Assembly: GCA_039807745.1 (NCBI GenBank)
Contig: JBDHRV010000002.1
Location: forward strand, 5,881 to 69,880
Source: JAEUMW01 sp039807745
GTDB taxonomy: Bacteria; Pseudomonadota; Gammaproteobacteria; Burkholderiales; JAEUMW01
Direction of reading: 5' to 3'
DNA: 64,000 nucleotides
The first letter of the stretch is position 1. Each line of letters begins with the position of its first letter. Both the position numbers and the translations under genes were made by a program. Below are positions 33,759 through 41,870 of this stretch, piece by piece. The notes beneath the pieces are model-generated. The model saw only the letters and a list, made by a program, of their open reading frames with translations, was not told the DNA's origin and did not search any database.

Positions 33759-34124
33759 TCAGGTGAGTGCCGCGATCTTCTGTAACAGCTCCGCTTCTAT
33801 CACAGGCTTGACGAGGTACTCGCGCGCGCCCTGACGCAGCCCCCAGATCTTGTCGGTTTCTTGACCCTTGGAGCTGCAGATGATGATTGGAATGTGCTTG
33901 GTGCCCTCATTCCTAGAGATCGAGCGTGTTGCCTGGAAACCGCTCGCACCCGGCATGACCACGTCCATGAGAATCACGTCTGGTTGAATCTCGTCGGCTT
34001 TGCTCAGGGCCTCGGTTCCATTCTCCGCCGTAAATACCACGTACCCATTCTTCTGAAGCATCTCCGAGAGCAAGTAACGCTCGGCTTTCGAATCGTCGAC
34101 GATCAAAACCTTCCTATTTGGCAT
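33759..34124 (-). CDS. pilH: Twitching motility response regulator PilH
   Basis: 121 residues, a stand-alone receiver domain. Acidic pair in VLIVDDS, phospho-acceptor Asp54 in ILMDVVMPG, and the Lys in YLVKPV. In P. aeruginosa PilH opposes PilG and affects pilus retraction. I chose ATG 34124 (MPNRKVLIVDD); the open frame extends upstream only into pilG in another frame. Confidence 0.92.
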   Translation of the reverse strand: MPNRKVLIVDDSKAERYLLSEMLQKNGYVVFTAENGTEALSKADEIQPDVILMDVVMPGASGFQATRSISRNEGTKHIPIIICSSKGQETDKIWGLRQGAREYLVKPVIEAELLQKIAALT

Positions 34125-34147
34125 GATGTCACTCCCGTCTATGCATC

Positions 34148-34582
34148 TTACATGTCTTGCGTATGCTGGCGCACGGCGCTTATGAGGTCGTCCTTCGTAA
34201 AGGGCTTCGTGAGGTACTCGTCTGATCCAACCAGACGGCCGCGTGCGCGGTCGAAGACTCCGTCTTTGCTCGAGAGCATGATCACCGGGGTACTGCGAAA
34301 CTTCACGCTGCGCTTGATCAGGGCACAAGCTTGATACCCGTCCAGGCGGGGCATCATGACGTCCACGAAGATCACGTCGGGTTCGTGCTCGGTGATTTTC
34401 GTGAGCGCGGCGAAGCCGTCCTCAGCAAGAATCACGTCGTAGCCAGCTTGGGTGAGAAACACCTCAGCACTTCGCCGAATGGTGTTGCTGTCGTCGATCA
34501 CGAGGACCTTGACGCCCGGATGACCTACATTGGCAGAAGCATCGTCCGGTTGCAATTGCGAAGCTTCACTCCGTTCGCTCAT
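34148..34582 (-). CDS. pilG: Twitching motility response regulator PilG
   Basis: 144 residues: a variable 22-residue start then a receiver domain with VLVIDDSN, Asp74 in IFVDVMMPRLDGYQA, and the Lys in YLTKPF. First gene of pilG-pilH-pilI-pilJ-chpA. No strong promoter is visible in the adjoining gap. No pilK (CheR-like) or chpB (CheB-like) gene is in the cluster. Confidence 0.92.
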   Translation of the reverse strand: MSERSEASQLQPDDASANVGHPGVKVLVIDDSNTIRRSAEVFLTQAGYDVILAEDGFAALTKITEHEPDVIFVDVMMPRLDGYQACALIKRSVKFRSTPVIMLSSKDGVFDRARGRLVGSDEYLTKPFTKDDLISAVRQHTQDM

Positions 34583-35066
34583 TTGGCCACTCGCTCGGAG
34601 GAAGAGTCATGTCATTCAACTTGACCATCGGGTTCTCGTCTCGGGCTGTTGCGCTAGGTAGAAAAATCTCAACAGAAATAACAGAAATGTGTGCTCAACA
34701 AAGAAATCTGTTCCACTTCAGAGCCTTGAGCAGCGGGCCTTTAAGCAGGAGGCATGCCACGGAAAAGCCACAGGGAAGAATCGTCGCAAACTCGCTGACG
34801 AAATGTTATCCGCGCTATGGTTTATCGGCGCACTCTGATCCTCCTGAGCCGTGGGGACATCACATGAGTCGCATCATGCACATCGCGCGCGACGTCTGGC
34901 CGAGACTGCAAGCCGCAGTGCGGTTCGATCCCACTGGCTTGTCGTGGTCTCTCCCTGACGGAAAGCCTTCCGTGCCGCTCGGGAAGAACTTGCCTTTCCA
35001 AACGACTGTGATGCGCATAATGTATATTATGTTAACGGTGTCTCACCACTGCGAGCGCACGGCGTT
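34583..35066. other. Gene-free gap between pilG and tatD
   Basis: 484 bases with no gene I can support. It is less GC-rich than its surroundings, particularly 34650-34820. It holds dif at 35010-35037 and must also contain the pilG promoter, which I could not place with confidence. An open frame running right from 34609 has no recognisable family, crosses dif and runs into tatD antisense, so I do not count it. Confidence 0.7.
35010..35037 (+). other. dif: Chromosome dimer resolution site dif (XerC/XerD site)
   Basis: The 28 bases have the XerCD architecture. The left (XerC) arm 35010-35020 is GATGCGCATAA. The central hexamer 35021-35026 is TGTATA. The right (XerD) arm 35027-35037 is TTATGTTAACG. 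Compared with the E. coli dif as I remember it, 25 of 28 positions agree; differences are at position 2 and the last two. Support comes from position: it is in a gene-free gap and the GGGNAGGG octamers on both sides point at it. Here FtsK and XerCD would resolve sister-chromosome dimers, so this marks the replication terminus. Confidence 0.93.
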
Positions 35067-35888
35067 TCACGAAACCTGGGGATTCGAGACGACTGAATCT
35101 GTTGCTAGCAGTCCAGGCAACCCAAAGAGCGTCATGAAGTTGGCGGTGCTCTGGGATGCCACGTCCGCGAACGGGATCTCGCGCAGGTGGGCGATCTCCT
35201 CGGCGACGTGCCTGACGAAGGCCGGCTCATTCGTCTTGCCGCGGTGCGGCACAGGCGCGAGGTACGGTGCATCCGTTTCGACCATGATGCGATCGAGCGG
35301 CACACGGCGCACCACGTCTTTCAAGTCTCCAGCGCTCCTAAAGGTAACGATGCCCGAGAACGAGATATAGAAACCCATTTCCAGAGCGGCCGCGGCAACT
35401 TCCCATGTCTCCGTGAAGCAATGCATCACACCACCGACCTCGTAAGCACGTTCCTCGCGCATCAGTCGCAACGTGTCTTCCGCAGCAGAACGGGTATGTA
35501 TGATCAGCGGCTTTCCTGATTTGCGTGCGGCTCGAATGTGGCGACGAAACCGCTCCCGCTGCCAGTCGAGATCACCAGTCCGCCGGTAGTAGTCGAGCCC
35601 TGTTTCTCCGATCGCGAGGATCTTCGGGTGAGCTGACATGGCAGCGAGCTCGTCGGCTCCTGGTTCCTCCACGCTCTCATGGTCCGGATGCACACCGACC
35701 GAGGCGAATACTTGTGGAAAGCGCTCCGCAATCGCCAAGACCGCGGGAAACGTTGAAAGACTTACGGACACGCACAGCGCGGCTCCAACGCCGTTCTCGC
35801 CCATCCTGCCAAGTACTCCCTCGATATCACCGGACAGTTCCGGGAAGTCAATGTGGCAGTGGGAATCAACCAATACAGCAGGTGTCAC
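35067..35888 (-). CDS. tatD: TatD-family metal-dependent hydrolase
   Basis: 273 residues, TIM-barrel amidohydrolase fold with DNase activity known in the family. Metal ligands: DSHCHIDFP, GETGLDYYR, HTRSAAEDT, MHCFTET and ETDAPYLAP. The GTG start overlaps the holB stop (GTGA). The stop is 29 bases from dif. In many betaproteobacteria pilZ lies between holB and tatD; it is not here. Confidence 0.92.
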   Translation of the reverse strand: MTPAVLVDSHCHIDFPELSGDIEGVLGRMGENGVGAALCVSVSLSTFPAVLAIAERFPQVFASVGVHPDHESVEEPGADELAAMSAHPKILAIGETGLDYYRRTGDLDWQRERFRRHIRAARKSGKPLIIHTRSAAEDTLRLMREERAYEVGGVMHCFTETWEVAAAALEMGFYISFSGIVTFRSAGDLKDVVRRVPLDRIMVETDAPYLAPVPHRGKTNEPAFVRHVAEEIAHLREIPFADVASQSTANFMTLFGLPGLLATDSVVSNPQVS

Positions 35889-36919
35889 TCGCGGCCGCTC
35901 CCTATGGATCTAAGGTAGGAGAGAAACAGATACTCGAAGACGAGCCGAGGATTCAGCGGATGCCCCAGGCGCGATTGGTACGCGACCAAGCTCCGATGGT
36001 AACGGCCAAGTTGCACGATGTCAGCCTGCCTTGAGATATGCCTCAAGGGCTCCGCGAAGTCCGGGTTGTACCGGGTGCGACCGCTGAGACGATTCGCGAC
36101 GAGATCGTACGTCCATTGGTGTAGCCATCCCAGTACTTGCGGTAGCTCAGTGCTATCGTGGTTCCCCGCGTCACCGATGGGGTCCAACGTACCGTTTGCG
36201 AGCCGCCGGAGAAAGATCTTGCGTCGCTCGAGGTTATCCGCCCGCATGTCCTCCAGCGCGCGCAGGGGTGCGAAGCCCGCCACCGACAGTGCAAGAAGGG
36301 GATCTTTCACTCCCTGCTCGGCCAGCCAGGGTATGCTCTCCGCGGGTCCCGGGACTCGCATCGGCATGAGGCGACACCGGCTGCGCACGGTGGGCAAGAT
36401 GCGGTGAGCGCGGTGACATACCAGGAGAAAAAATGTCTCCCGGGGCGGCTCTTCCAGCGTCTTGAGGAGGGCGTTCGCAGCGCTGAGGTTAAGGTCCTCG
36501 GCAGGATGCAGCATGACGACCTTCCTGCCGCAGCGGTGAGCAGACAGGTCCGTGAATCCCGCGAGCCCCCTCACCTGTGCGACCGAGATCTGTTTACCTC
36601 CCTGCTTTCCCCTGCCCCTGCCCGACTCCTGGTCGCTATCCCCGCCGTCGGTTTCATCTGCTGCGTGCGAGTCAGGCTGAAGAAGTTTGAAGTCGGGGTG
36701 CGTCTCCTGCTCAAACCAATGACAAGACAGGCATGCACCGCACGGATGTGAACTCCGGCCCAACTGCTCGCAGAGCAACGCTTGGGCGACCAGGCGGGCG
36801 AACTGACGTTTGCCGATTCCCTCGGGCCCGGATATCAGAAGCGCGTGGGGCAGCCCTGTCGGAGCGGAGAAGAGCCGATCCCAAGTCTGTCTCTGCCAAG
36901 GTAAATGATTTGTTAACAA
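35885..36919 (-). CDS. holB: DNA polymerase III subunit delta prime
   Basis: 344 residues, a clamp-loader subunit. AAA+ fold with a degenerate Walker A (GPEGIGKRQ: Arg instead of Thr/Ser, as expected for delta prime, which does not bind ATP), a four-Cys zinc module (CEQLGRSSHPCGACLSC) and the sensor region ANALLKTLEEPP. An acidic/glycine-rich low-complexity insert (about residues 82-108) follows the zinc module. Starts at TTG 36919, overlapping the tmk stop by 7 bases; no ATG or GTG candidate fits the family start. Confidence 0.9.
   Translation of the reverse strand: MLTNHLPWQRQTWDRLFSAPTGLPHALLISGPEGIGKRQFARLVAQALLCEQLGRSSHPCGACLSCHWFEQETHPDFKLLQPDSHAADETDGGDSDQESGRGRGKQGGKQISVAQVRGLAGFTDLSAHRCGRKVVMLHPAEDLNLSAANALLKTLEEPPRETFFLLVCHRAHRILPTVRSRCRLMPMRVPGPAESIPWLAEQGVKDPLLALSVAGFAPLRALEDMRADNLERRKIFLRRLANGTLDPIGDAGNHDSTELPQVLGWLHQWTYDLVANRLSGRTRYNPDFAEPLRHISRQADIVQLGRYHRSLVAYQSRLGHPLNPRLVFEYLFLSYLRSIGSGRE
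36610..36623 (-). other. Two overlapping KOPS-like octamers (GGGNAGGG) pointing to dif
   Basis: On the - strand 36617-36610 and 36623-36616 each fit GGGNAGGG, the FtsK orienting sequence of E. coli. They lie 1.6 kb right of dif inside holB and point left, toward it. Other exact octamers found by eye: + strand at 18518, 23749 and 25090; - strand at 39833, 40959, 49130, 51203 and 52496. All point to dif. Confidence 0.55.
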
Positions 36920-37524
36920 AGTATTGAGAGCTCTTCTTGAAGTGATTTACGAACCACTGCAACTGGCTCATCACCCTTCACCAGGCGTATACGCTGAGGA
37001 AAAGCCGCGACTCGCTGCTGATACGTTGCCCGCACCCGCTCAAAAAAGGCTCGTTGCTCCTGCTCGAAGCGGTCACGCGCCTCTCCCTGAGGCAACCGAG
37101 CCAGCGCCGTCGCGACGGGAACATCGAAAAAGAGCGTCAGATCCGGCTGCAGGTCGCCCTGCACCCAGCGCTCCAGGATGGCAAGGCGATCGAGGGAGAT
37201 CCCTCGACCGCCTCCCTGGTAGGCCATGGTGGCGTCGGTAAACCGGTCGCAGACCACCCACTGCCCTGCATCGAGGGCGGGAAGGATGAGCGACTGGAGA
37301 TGCTCCTGCCGCGCGGCAAACATCAACAAAGCTTCGGTATCGGCGTGCATGGGCTCCTGCAGAACCAGATCCCGGAGCCGCTCTCCAAGCGGCGTCCCCC
37401 CTGGCTCTCGCGTGACCACCACCGTCCTGCCGTGCACGCGCAGGTGGTCTGCGAGCCAGGCGACATGGGTTGTCTTCCCGGCACCGTCGAGACCCTCCAA
37501 GGTGATGAACTTGCCTCGGTCCAC
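36913..37524 (-). CDS. tmk: Thymidylate kinase
   Basis: 203 residues. It phosphorylates dTMP to dTDP. P-loop LEGLDGAGKTTH, TREPGGTPLGERLR, and DRFTDATMAYQGGGRG are conserved. The start is GTG at 37524. It lies between mltG and holB in the usual order; the stop overlaps holB. Confidence 0.95.
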   Translation of the reverse strand: MDRGKFITLEGLDGAGKTTHVAWLADHLRVHGRTVVVTREPGGTPLGERLRDLVLQEPMHADTEALLMFAARQEHLQSLILPALDAGQWVVCDRFTDATMAYQGGGRGISLDRLAILERWVQGDLQPDLTLFFDVPVATALARLPQGEARDRFEQEQRAFFERVRATYQQRVAAFPQRIRLVKGDEPVAVVRKSLQEELSILC

Positions 37525-37551
37525 CTTGGGCTCACCGCGACATTGGGTGGA

Positions 37552-38568
37552 TCATCGTTTGCCTCTCTGATAGCGATCGACTGCCCGATTATGCTCTTCC
37601 AGAGAGGGCGAGAAGTGGCTCGTGCCATCACCGCGCGCCACGAAGTAGAGCGCATCGCTGTGTGGCGGATCGAGCGTAGCCGAGAGCGCCGCGAGACCCG
37701 GCATGGCGATGGGTGTGGGCGGCAAACCGGCGCGCGTGTAGGTGTTGAAGGGGGTATCCCGCTGCAGATCCGCCTTTCGCAGATCGCCGTCGAAAGCCGC
37801 TCCCAGACCATAGATGACGGTCGGATCGGTCTGCAGTTTCATGCCGCGACGAAGCCGGTTGACGAACACGGCTGCCACCAGGGGCCGATCAGCGCCGACA
37901 CCGGTCTCCTTCTCCACGATCGAGGCAAGTATCAGCGCCTCGTAAGAAGATTTGAACGGAAGGTTCGACGCACGGGAATTCCAGAGCTTGTCGAGTTGCT
38001 TTTGCATGGCCTCTCGCGCCTGCCGCAGGACGTCGAGGTCGCTCGCTCCGCGATTGAAGCGATAGGTGTCCGGGAAGAAGAGCCCTTCGCCGCTCTGATA
38101 GCCGGACACGCCGGCCCGCTCGAGGAACTCTGCGTCCGACAGGATGCTGCTGTCGTGGCGCACATAGGGATGCTCGGCGAGCGCCTGGCGCATTTGCCGC
38201 AGCGTCCATCCCTCCACGAAGGTGATCTGCTCCTGGACGACATCCCCGCGCGTGAGCTTGTCGAGAAGCTCGATCGGCGTGACGGCGCTGACGATCTCGT
38301 AGCTTCCGGCCTTGATACCGCCCGCGTCGCCTCGGAGCCGCGCGATCAGTTCGAAGCGCCAGGGCTCGGTGAGTACGTCCGCCTCGACCAGTTGCCGAGC
38401 GATGCTTCTCAAGCTGCTGCCGGCCTTGAGCTCGAAGGCTTTCGGCGGCTGCACCTGCAGCGGCAGCGGGGTTTGTGCGTACTGGTAGAGCACGGCGCTC
38501 GCCACGGCGATCGTCGCCACCCCCGCGACCACGAGCCATGCGATGAGACGCCTAATCGTCGGCGCCAT
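37552..38568 (-). CDS. mltG: Endolytic murein transglycosylase MltG
   Basis: 338 residues. One N-terminal membrane anchor (about 7-29, LIAWLVVAGVATIAVASAVL), a LysM-like region, then the YceG catalytic domain with the Glu in ASIVEKETGVGADRP and TDPTVIYGLG. It cuts nascent glycan strands in the periplasm. I chose ATG 38568, which overlaps the pabC end by 17 bases; the longer open frame would place 26 odd residues before the anchor. Confidence 0.93.
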   Translation of the reverse strand: MAPTIRRLIAWLVVAGVATIAVASAVLYQYAQTPLPLQVQPPKAFELKAGSSLRSIARQLVEADVLTEPWRFELIARLRGDAGGIKAGSYEIVSAVTPIELLDKLTRGDVVQEQITFVEGWTLRQMRQALAEHPYVRHDSSILSDAEFLERAGVSGYQSGEGLFFPDTYRFNRGASDLDVLRQAREAMQKQLDKLWNSRASNLPFKSSYEALILASIVEKETGVGADRPLVAAVFVNRLRRGMKLQTDPTVIYGLGAAFDGDLRKADLQRDTPFNTYTRAGLPPTPIAMPGLAALSATLDPPHSDALYFVARGDGTSHFSPSLEEHNRAVDRYQRGKR

Positions 38569-39367
38569 CGAGCCAACCGCGGATACGTGAGGTCCAGGTG
38601 TTGTCGGCCCACGTTCGAGACTGCAAGCTGCGGACCTGCCAGACACCGATCAGGCTGTTGACCAGGACAACCTCCGTCGCACTCAGCAGCACTTCCCACG
38701 AAATGCCGGCCACGCGAACCGGCACCCCTTCGCGCAGAGCGGCGTCGATGATGCGCTCACGTGTCACACCCGACACCCCGCAGCGCGACAGATCCGGCGT
38801 ATGCAGCACCCCGTCGCGGACCAGAAAGAGGTTGCTCGCGGTTCCCTCGATCACCCGATCCTCGGTGTCGAGCAGGAGACCTTCGGCTATCGTTGGATCC
38901 GACCACTCCATCCGTGCGAGCACGTTCTCCAGCCGATTCAGGTGCTTCACCCCGGCAAGGCGGGGCTGAATGGCCAGTCGAAGCCGACAGCGACGAATGT
39001 GCACGCCCTGGTCGCGATAGGTGCCCGGATACTCCTGCAGTGGGGTCGCAGACACAATGCGAATCGGCTCCGTGTGAGCAGATGGCGCGTATCCACGGCG
39101 GCCAACACCGCGGGTGACGATGATCTTCCCGGCAGCCTCGGGCAGTTCAGCGGCAGCGGCTGCCAGCTCGACAACCAAGGTCTCAGCGGGGGGACACGGC
39201 AACGCGAGCGCTTCGCAATCGGCGCGCAGACGCCGGTAATGACGATCCCAGCGGACCGCTCGCCCCTGGCGCAGCAACAGGGTGCGGAACACCCCGTCGC
39301 CGTAGGCTAACCCCCGATCCGCGGGATCCACCAGACCGTTCACTTGGCCGTTGACCAGAACACTCAT
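38552..39367 (-). CDS. pabC: Aminodeoxychorismate lyase
   Basis: 271 residues, fold-type IV PLP enzyme. It releases 4-aminobenzoate for folate synthesis. The PLP Lys is in GVKHLNRLENVLA, with EGTASNLFLV and CGVSGVTRERII in the cofactor site. Located between fabF and mltG as in E. coli. Other class IV aminotransferases look similar, but the position supports pabC. Confidence 0.9.
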   Translation of the reverse strand: MSVLVNGQVNGLVDPADRGLAYGDGVFRTLLLRQGRAVRWDRHYRRLRADCEALALPCPPAETLVVELAAAAAELPEAAGKIIVTRGVGRRGYAPSAHTEPIRIVSATPLQEYPGTYRDQGVHIRRCRLRLAIQPRLAGVKHLNRLENVLARMEWSDPTIAEGLLLDTEDRVIEGTASNLFLVRDGVLHTPDLSRCGVSGVTRERIIDAALREGVPVRVAGISWEVLLSATEVVLVNSLIGVWQVRSLQSRTWADNTWTSRIRGWLDGADD

Positions 39368-39429
39368 GGCCGCGTGCTGCGAGGCCGCGTCGACCTGCCG
39401 CCCGGTGCGACAGGCGTCTCGGCGGTGAG

Positions 39430-40668
39430 CTAGGTTCGTCGGAAGACGAGCGTGGCGTTCGTGCCGCCGAAGCCGAACGAGTTGGAAACGGCGACGTCGA
39501 TCTTCATCTGCCGCGCCGTGTTGGGAACATAGTCGAGATCACACTGCGGGTCCGGTTCGACGAGATTGATCGTCGGTGGCGCCACCTGATCCCGAATGGC
39601 CAGCACCGAGAAGATCGCTTCCACACCGCCAGCCGCGCCGAGCAGGTGACCCGTCATCGATTTGGTGGAGCTCATGGCCACACGCTGGGCGCTCTCCCCC
39701 AGGCATTTCTTCACTGCCACCGTCTCCGCGATATCCCCGAGCGGCGTCGAGGTGCCGTGCGCATTCACGTAGTCGACCTGATCATGGTTGATGCCGGCGT
39801 TGCCCAGCGCGTTGCGCATGCAGCGTGCCGCACCCTCCCCATCCTCGCACGGCGCCGTAATATGGTGCGCATCGCTGCTCATGCCGAAGCCGGCGAGCTC
39901 CGCATAGATGCGCGCGCCCCGTTTCTTGGCATGCTCCAGCTCTTCGAGCACCAGCACGCCCGCACCCTCGCCGAGGACGAAGCCATCGCGCCCGGTGTCC
40001 CACGGCCGGCTGGCCGCGGCCGCGTCGTCGTTGCGGAGGCTGAGCGCACGTGCCGCGCAAAAGCCGCCGATCCCAAGCGGCGAAACCGTCGCCTCGGCCC
40101 CGCCGGCAATCATCACGTCCGCATCGCCGTACTCGATGAACCTGGCCGCCGTCCCGATACTATGATTGGACGTGGCGCAGGCGGTGACGATGGCGAGGTT
40201 GGGACCCTTTATCCGATACATGATGGAAAGGATCCCGGAGATGATGTTGATGATCGTGCCCGGAACGAAGAACGGACTGATCTTGCGCGGCCCTGACTGC
40301 GCCAGGACGCGGTCGGTATCCTCGATCATCGGCAGGCCGCCGATACCCGAGCCGATGTTCACACCGATCCGCTCGGCATTGTCCTCGGTCACCACCAGGC
40401 CCGAATCGGCAATCGCATCCGCCGCAGCGGCCACGCCGTAGTGCACGAAGGTGTCGTAGCGGCGCGCCTCCTTCGCCGAAATGTACTTGGAGGGATCGAA
40501 TCCCTTCACCTCTCCGGCAATGCGCGACGGGAACGCGGACGCATCGAAGCGAGTGATGTGGCCGACCCCGGAGCGTCCCTCGCAGATGCTGGCCCAGGCC
40601 GCATCCACCGAGTTGCCCACGGGGCAGACAATGCCCAACCCCGTCACCACGACTCTGCGGCTGCTCAA
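39430..40668 (-). CDS. fabF: Beta-ketoacyl-ACP synthase II
   Basis: 412 residues, condensing enzyme of fatty acid elongation. Catalytic Cys in [12 protein letters not shown], His in [12 protein letters not shown] and His in [12 protein letters not shown]. The start is TTG at 40668: the codon just before it is an in-frame TAG, and the next GTG would cut into VVVTGLGIV. Follows acpP. Confidence 0.95.
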   Translation of the reverse strand: MSSRRVVVTGLGIVCPVGNSVDAAWASICEGRSGVGHITRFDASAFPSRIAGEVKGFDPSKYISAKEARRYDTFVHYGVAAAADAIADSGLVVTEDNAERIGVNIGSGIGGLPMIEDTDRVLAQSGPRKISPFFVPGTIINIISGILSIMYRIKGPNLAIVTACATSNHSIGTAARFIEYGDADVMIAGGAEATVSPLGIGGFCAARALSLRNDDAAAASRPWDTGRDGFVLGEGAGVLVLEELEHAKKRGARIYAELAGFGMSSDAHHITAPCEDGEGAARCMRNALGNAGINHDQVDYVNAHGTSTPLGDIAETVAVKKCLGESAQRVAMSSTKSMTGHLLGAAGGVEAIFSVLAIRDQVAPPTINLVEPDPQCDLDYVPNTARQMKIDVAVSNSFGFGGTNATLVFRRT

Positions 40669-40715
40669 CTAGGTTCCCCTGGTTCCGAATCTGGAATCGC
40701 GCGCCGACACCTGCT

Positions 40716-40952
40716 TTAGCCAAGGTGCGACTTGATATAGTCGATCGCCTGCTGCACGGTGGCAATCTTCTCGGCTTCCTCGTCCGGGATCTCGCATTCG
40801 AACTCCTCCTCGAGCGCCATCACCAGTTCGACGGTATCGAGGGAATCCGCCCCGAGATCGTCGACGAACGACGATTCATTCTTGATCTCGGACTCGTTGA
40901 CGCCCAGTTGCTCGGCGACGATCTTCTTCACGCGTGCTTCGATGTTGTCCAT
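40716..40952 (-). CDS. acpP: Acyl carrier protein
   Basis: 78 residues, acidic. The phosphopantetheine Ser is in [19 protein letters not shown], invariant in ACPs. It carries the growing acyl chain. A well-spaced ribosome site (GGGAAGGGG on the - strand) precedes the ATG. It sits between fabG and fabF and has its own likely promoter and a leader hairpin. Confidence 0.98.
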   Translation of the reverse strand: MDNIEARVKKIVAEQLGVNESEIKNESSFVDDLGADSLDTVELVMALEEEFECEIPDEEAEKIATVQQAIDYIKSHLG

Positions 40953-41004
40953 GGTATCCCCTTCCCTTCGAGTGAACGCAACGGGTTAGCGGTTTTGGGC
41001 GAAA

Positions 41005-41022
41005 CGCGGGCCGAAGCCCGCG
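41005..41022 (-). promoter_or_regulatory. UUCG tetraloop hairpin in the acpP leader
   Basis: On the - strand a perfect 7-bp GC stem (41022-41016 with 41011-41005) closes a TTCG loop with a C-G pair, the extra-stable cUUCGg form. It lies about 50 bases upstream of the acpP start. No T-run follows, so it is not a complete terminator. It may separate fabG and acpP messages or protect a 5' end. Confidence 0.55.
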
Positions 41023-41041
41023 GGCGTTGAAAAGTTGGCGA

Positions 41042-41070
41042 ATTCTACCAGAATGAACGTCGAGGAAGAA
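41042..41070 (-). promoter_or_regulatory. Likely acpP promoter
   Basis: On the - strand TTCTTC (41070-41065) and TAGAAT (41047-41042) are 17 bases apart. The -10 is good and the -35 weak. Transcription would start near 41035, giving an 80-base leader with the UUCG hairpin. A separate promoter before acpP is common because ACP is needed in large amounts. Confidence 0.5.
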
Positions 41071-41107
41071 TCTGCGGTCGGCGCCGCTACCTACTGCCGC
41101 GGCACCT

Positions 41108-41848
41108 TCATTCCATGTACATTCCACCGTTCACGTGCAGGGTCGCGCCCGTGATGTAGCCCGCCGCCGGGGACGCGAGGAAGGCCACGGCGGCTGCGAT
41201 GTCCTCGGCGCGACCCAGGCGACCGACCGGGATCTGCTGAACCAGGGCTTCGGTCTGCGCCTCGTCGAGGGAACGCGTCATGTCGGTGTCGATGAATCCC
41301 GGTGCCACGCAGTTCACGGTGATGCCGCGGCTGGCAACCTCACGGGCGAGCGCCTTCGCCAATCCCACCATGCCGGCCTTCGCGGCCGCGTAGTTCGCCT
41401 GCCCCGCGTTGCCCATCGACCCCACCACGGAGCCGATGTTGACGATGCGTCCCTCGCGCGCCTTCATCATCGAGCGCAGCACGAGCTTCGACATGCGATA
41501 CACCGACTTGAGATTGGTGTTCAGGATGTCGTCCCACTCCTCGTCCTTCATGCGCAGCAGGAGGTTGTCGCGGGTGACTCCGGCGTTGTTGACCAGAATC
41601 GAGATCGCGCCAAACCGCTCCTGGGTGTCATCCACCACTCGCTGCGCCTGATCGGGGGCGTTCACGTCGAGCACCATACCGCAACCGGCCCCGCCTGCCT
41701 CCGTCAGCGCGGCGGTGATGCTTGCCGCGCCGGCTGGAGTCGTCGCCGTGCCTACGACCGTCGCGCCCTGCCGCACGAACTCGAGCGCGATCGCGCGCCC
41801 GATCCCGCGGGTCGACCCGGTCACGAGTGCAATCTTTCCCTGTAGCAT
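41108..41848 (-). CDS. fabG: 3-oxoacyl-ACP reductase
   Basis: 246 residues, short-chain dehydrogenase. NADPH site VTGSTRGIGRAIA, NNAGVTRDNLL, catalytic Ser in NIGSVVGSMGNAGQANYAAAK with the Tyr-Lys pair. It reduces 3-oxoacyl-ACP. I chose ATG 41848 (MLQGKIALVTG); the frame is open upstream into fabD. Confidence 0.96.
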   Translation of the reverse strand: MLQGKIALVTGSTRGIGRAIALEFVRQGATVVGTATTPAGAASITAALTEAGGAGCGMVLDVNAPDQAQRVVDDTQERFGAISILVNNAGVTRDNLLLRMKDEEWDDILNTNLKSVYRMSKLVLRSMMKAREGRIVNIGSVVGSMGNAGQANYAAAKAGMVGLAKALAREVASRGITVNCVAPGFIDTDMTRSLDEAQTEALVQQIPVGRLGRAEDIAAAVAFLASPAAGYITGATLHVNGGMYME

Positions 41849-41870
41849 GGACGGGGCTCCCTGTGAGCGG

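Noticed and set aside
34609..35370. 253-codon rightward frame starting with a good-looking ribosome site
   Set aside because: No family is recognisable, it runs through dif and then antisense through tatD, and the second half mirrors tatD composition. It is best seen as chance.
37054..38661. 535-codon frame antisense to tmk and mltG
   Set aside because: Both opposite genes are complete and conserved, and the antisense product has no motifs.
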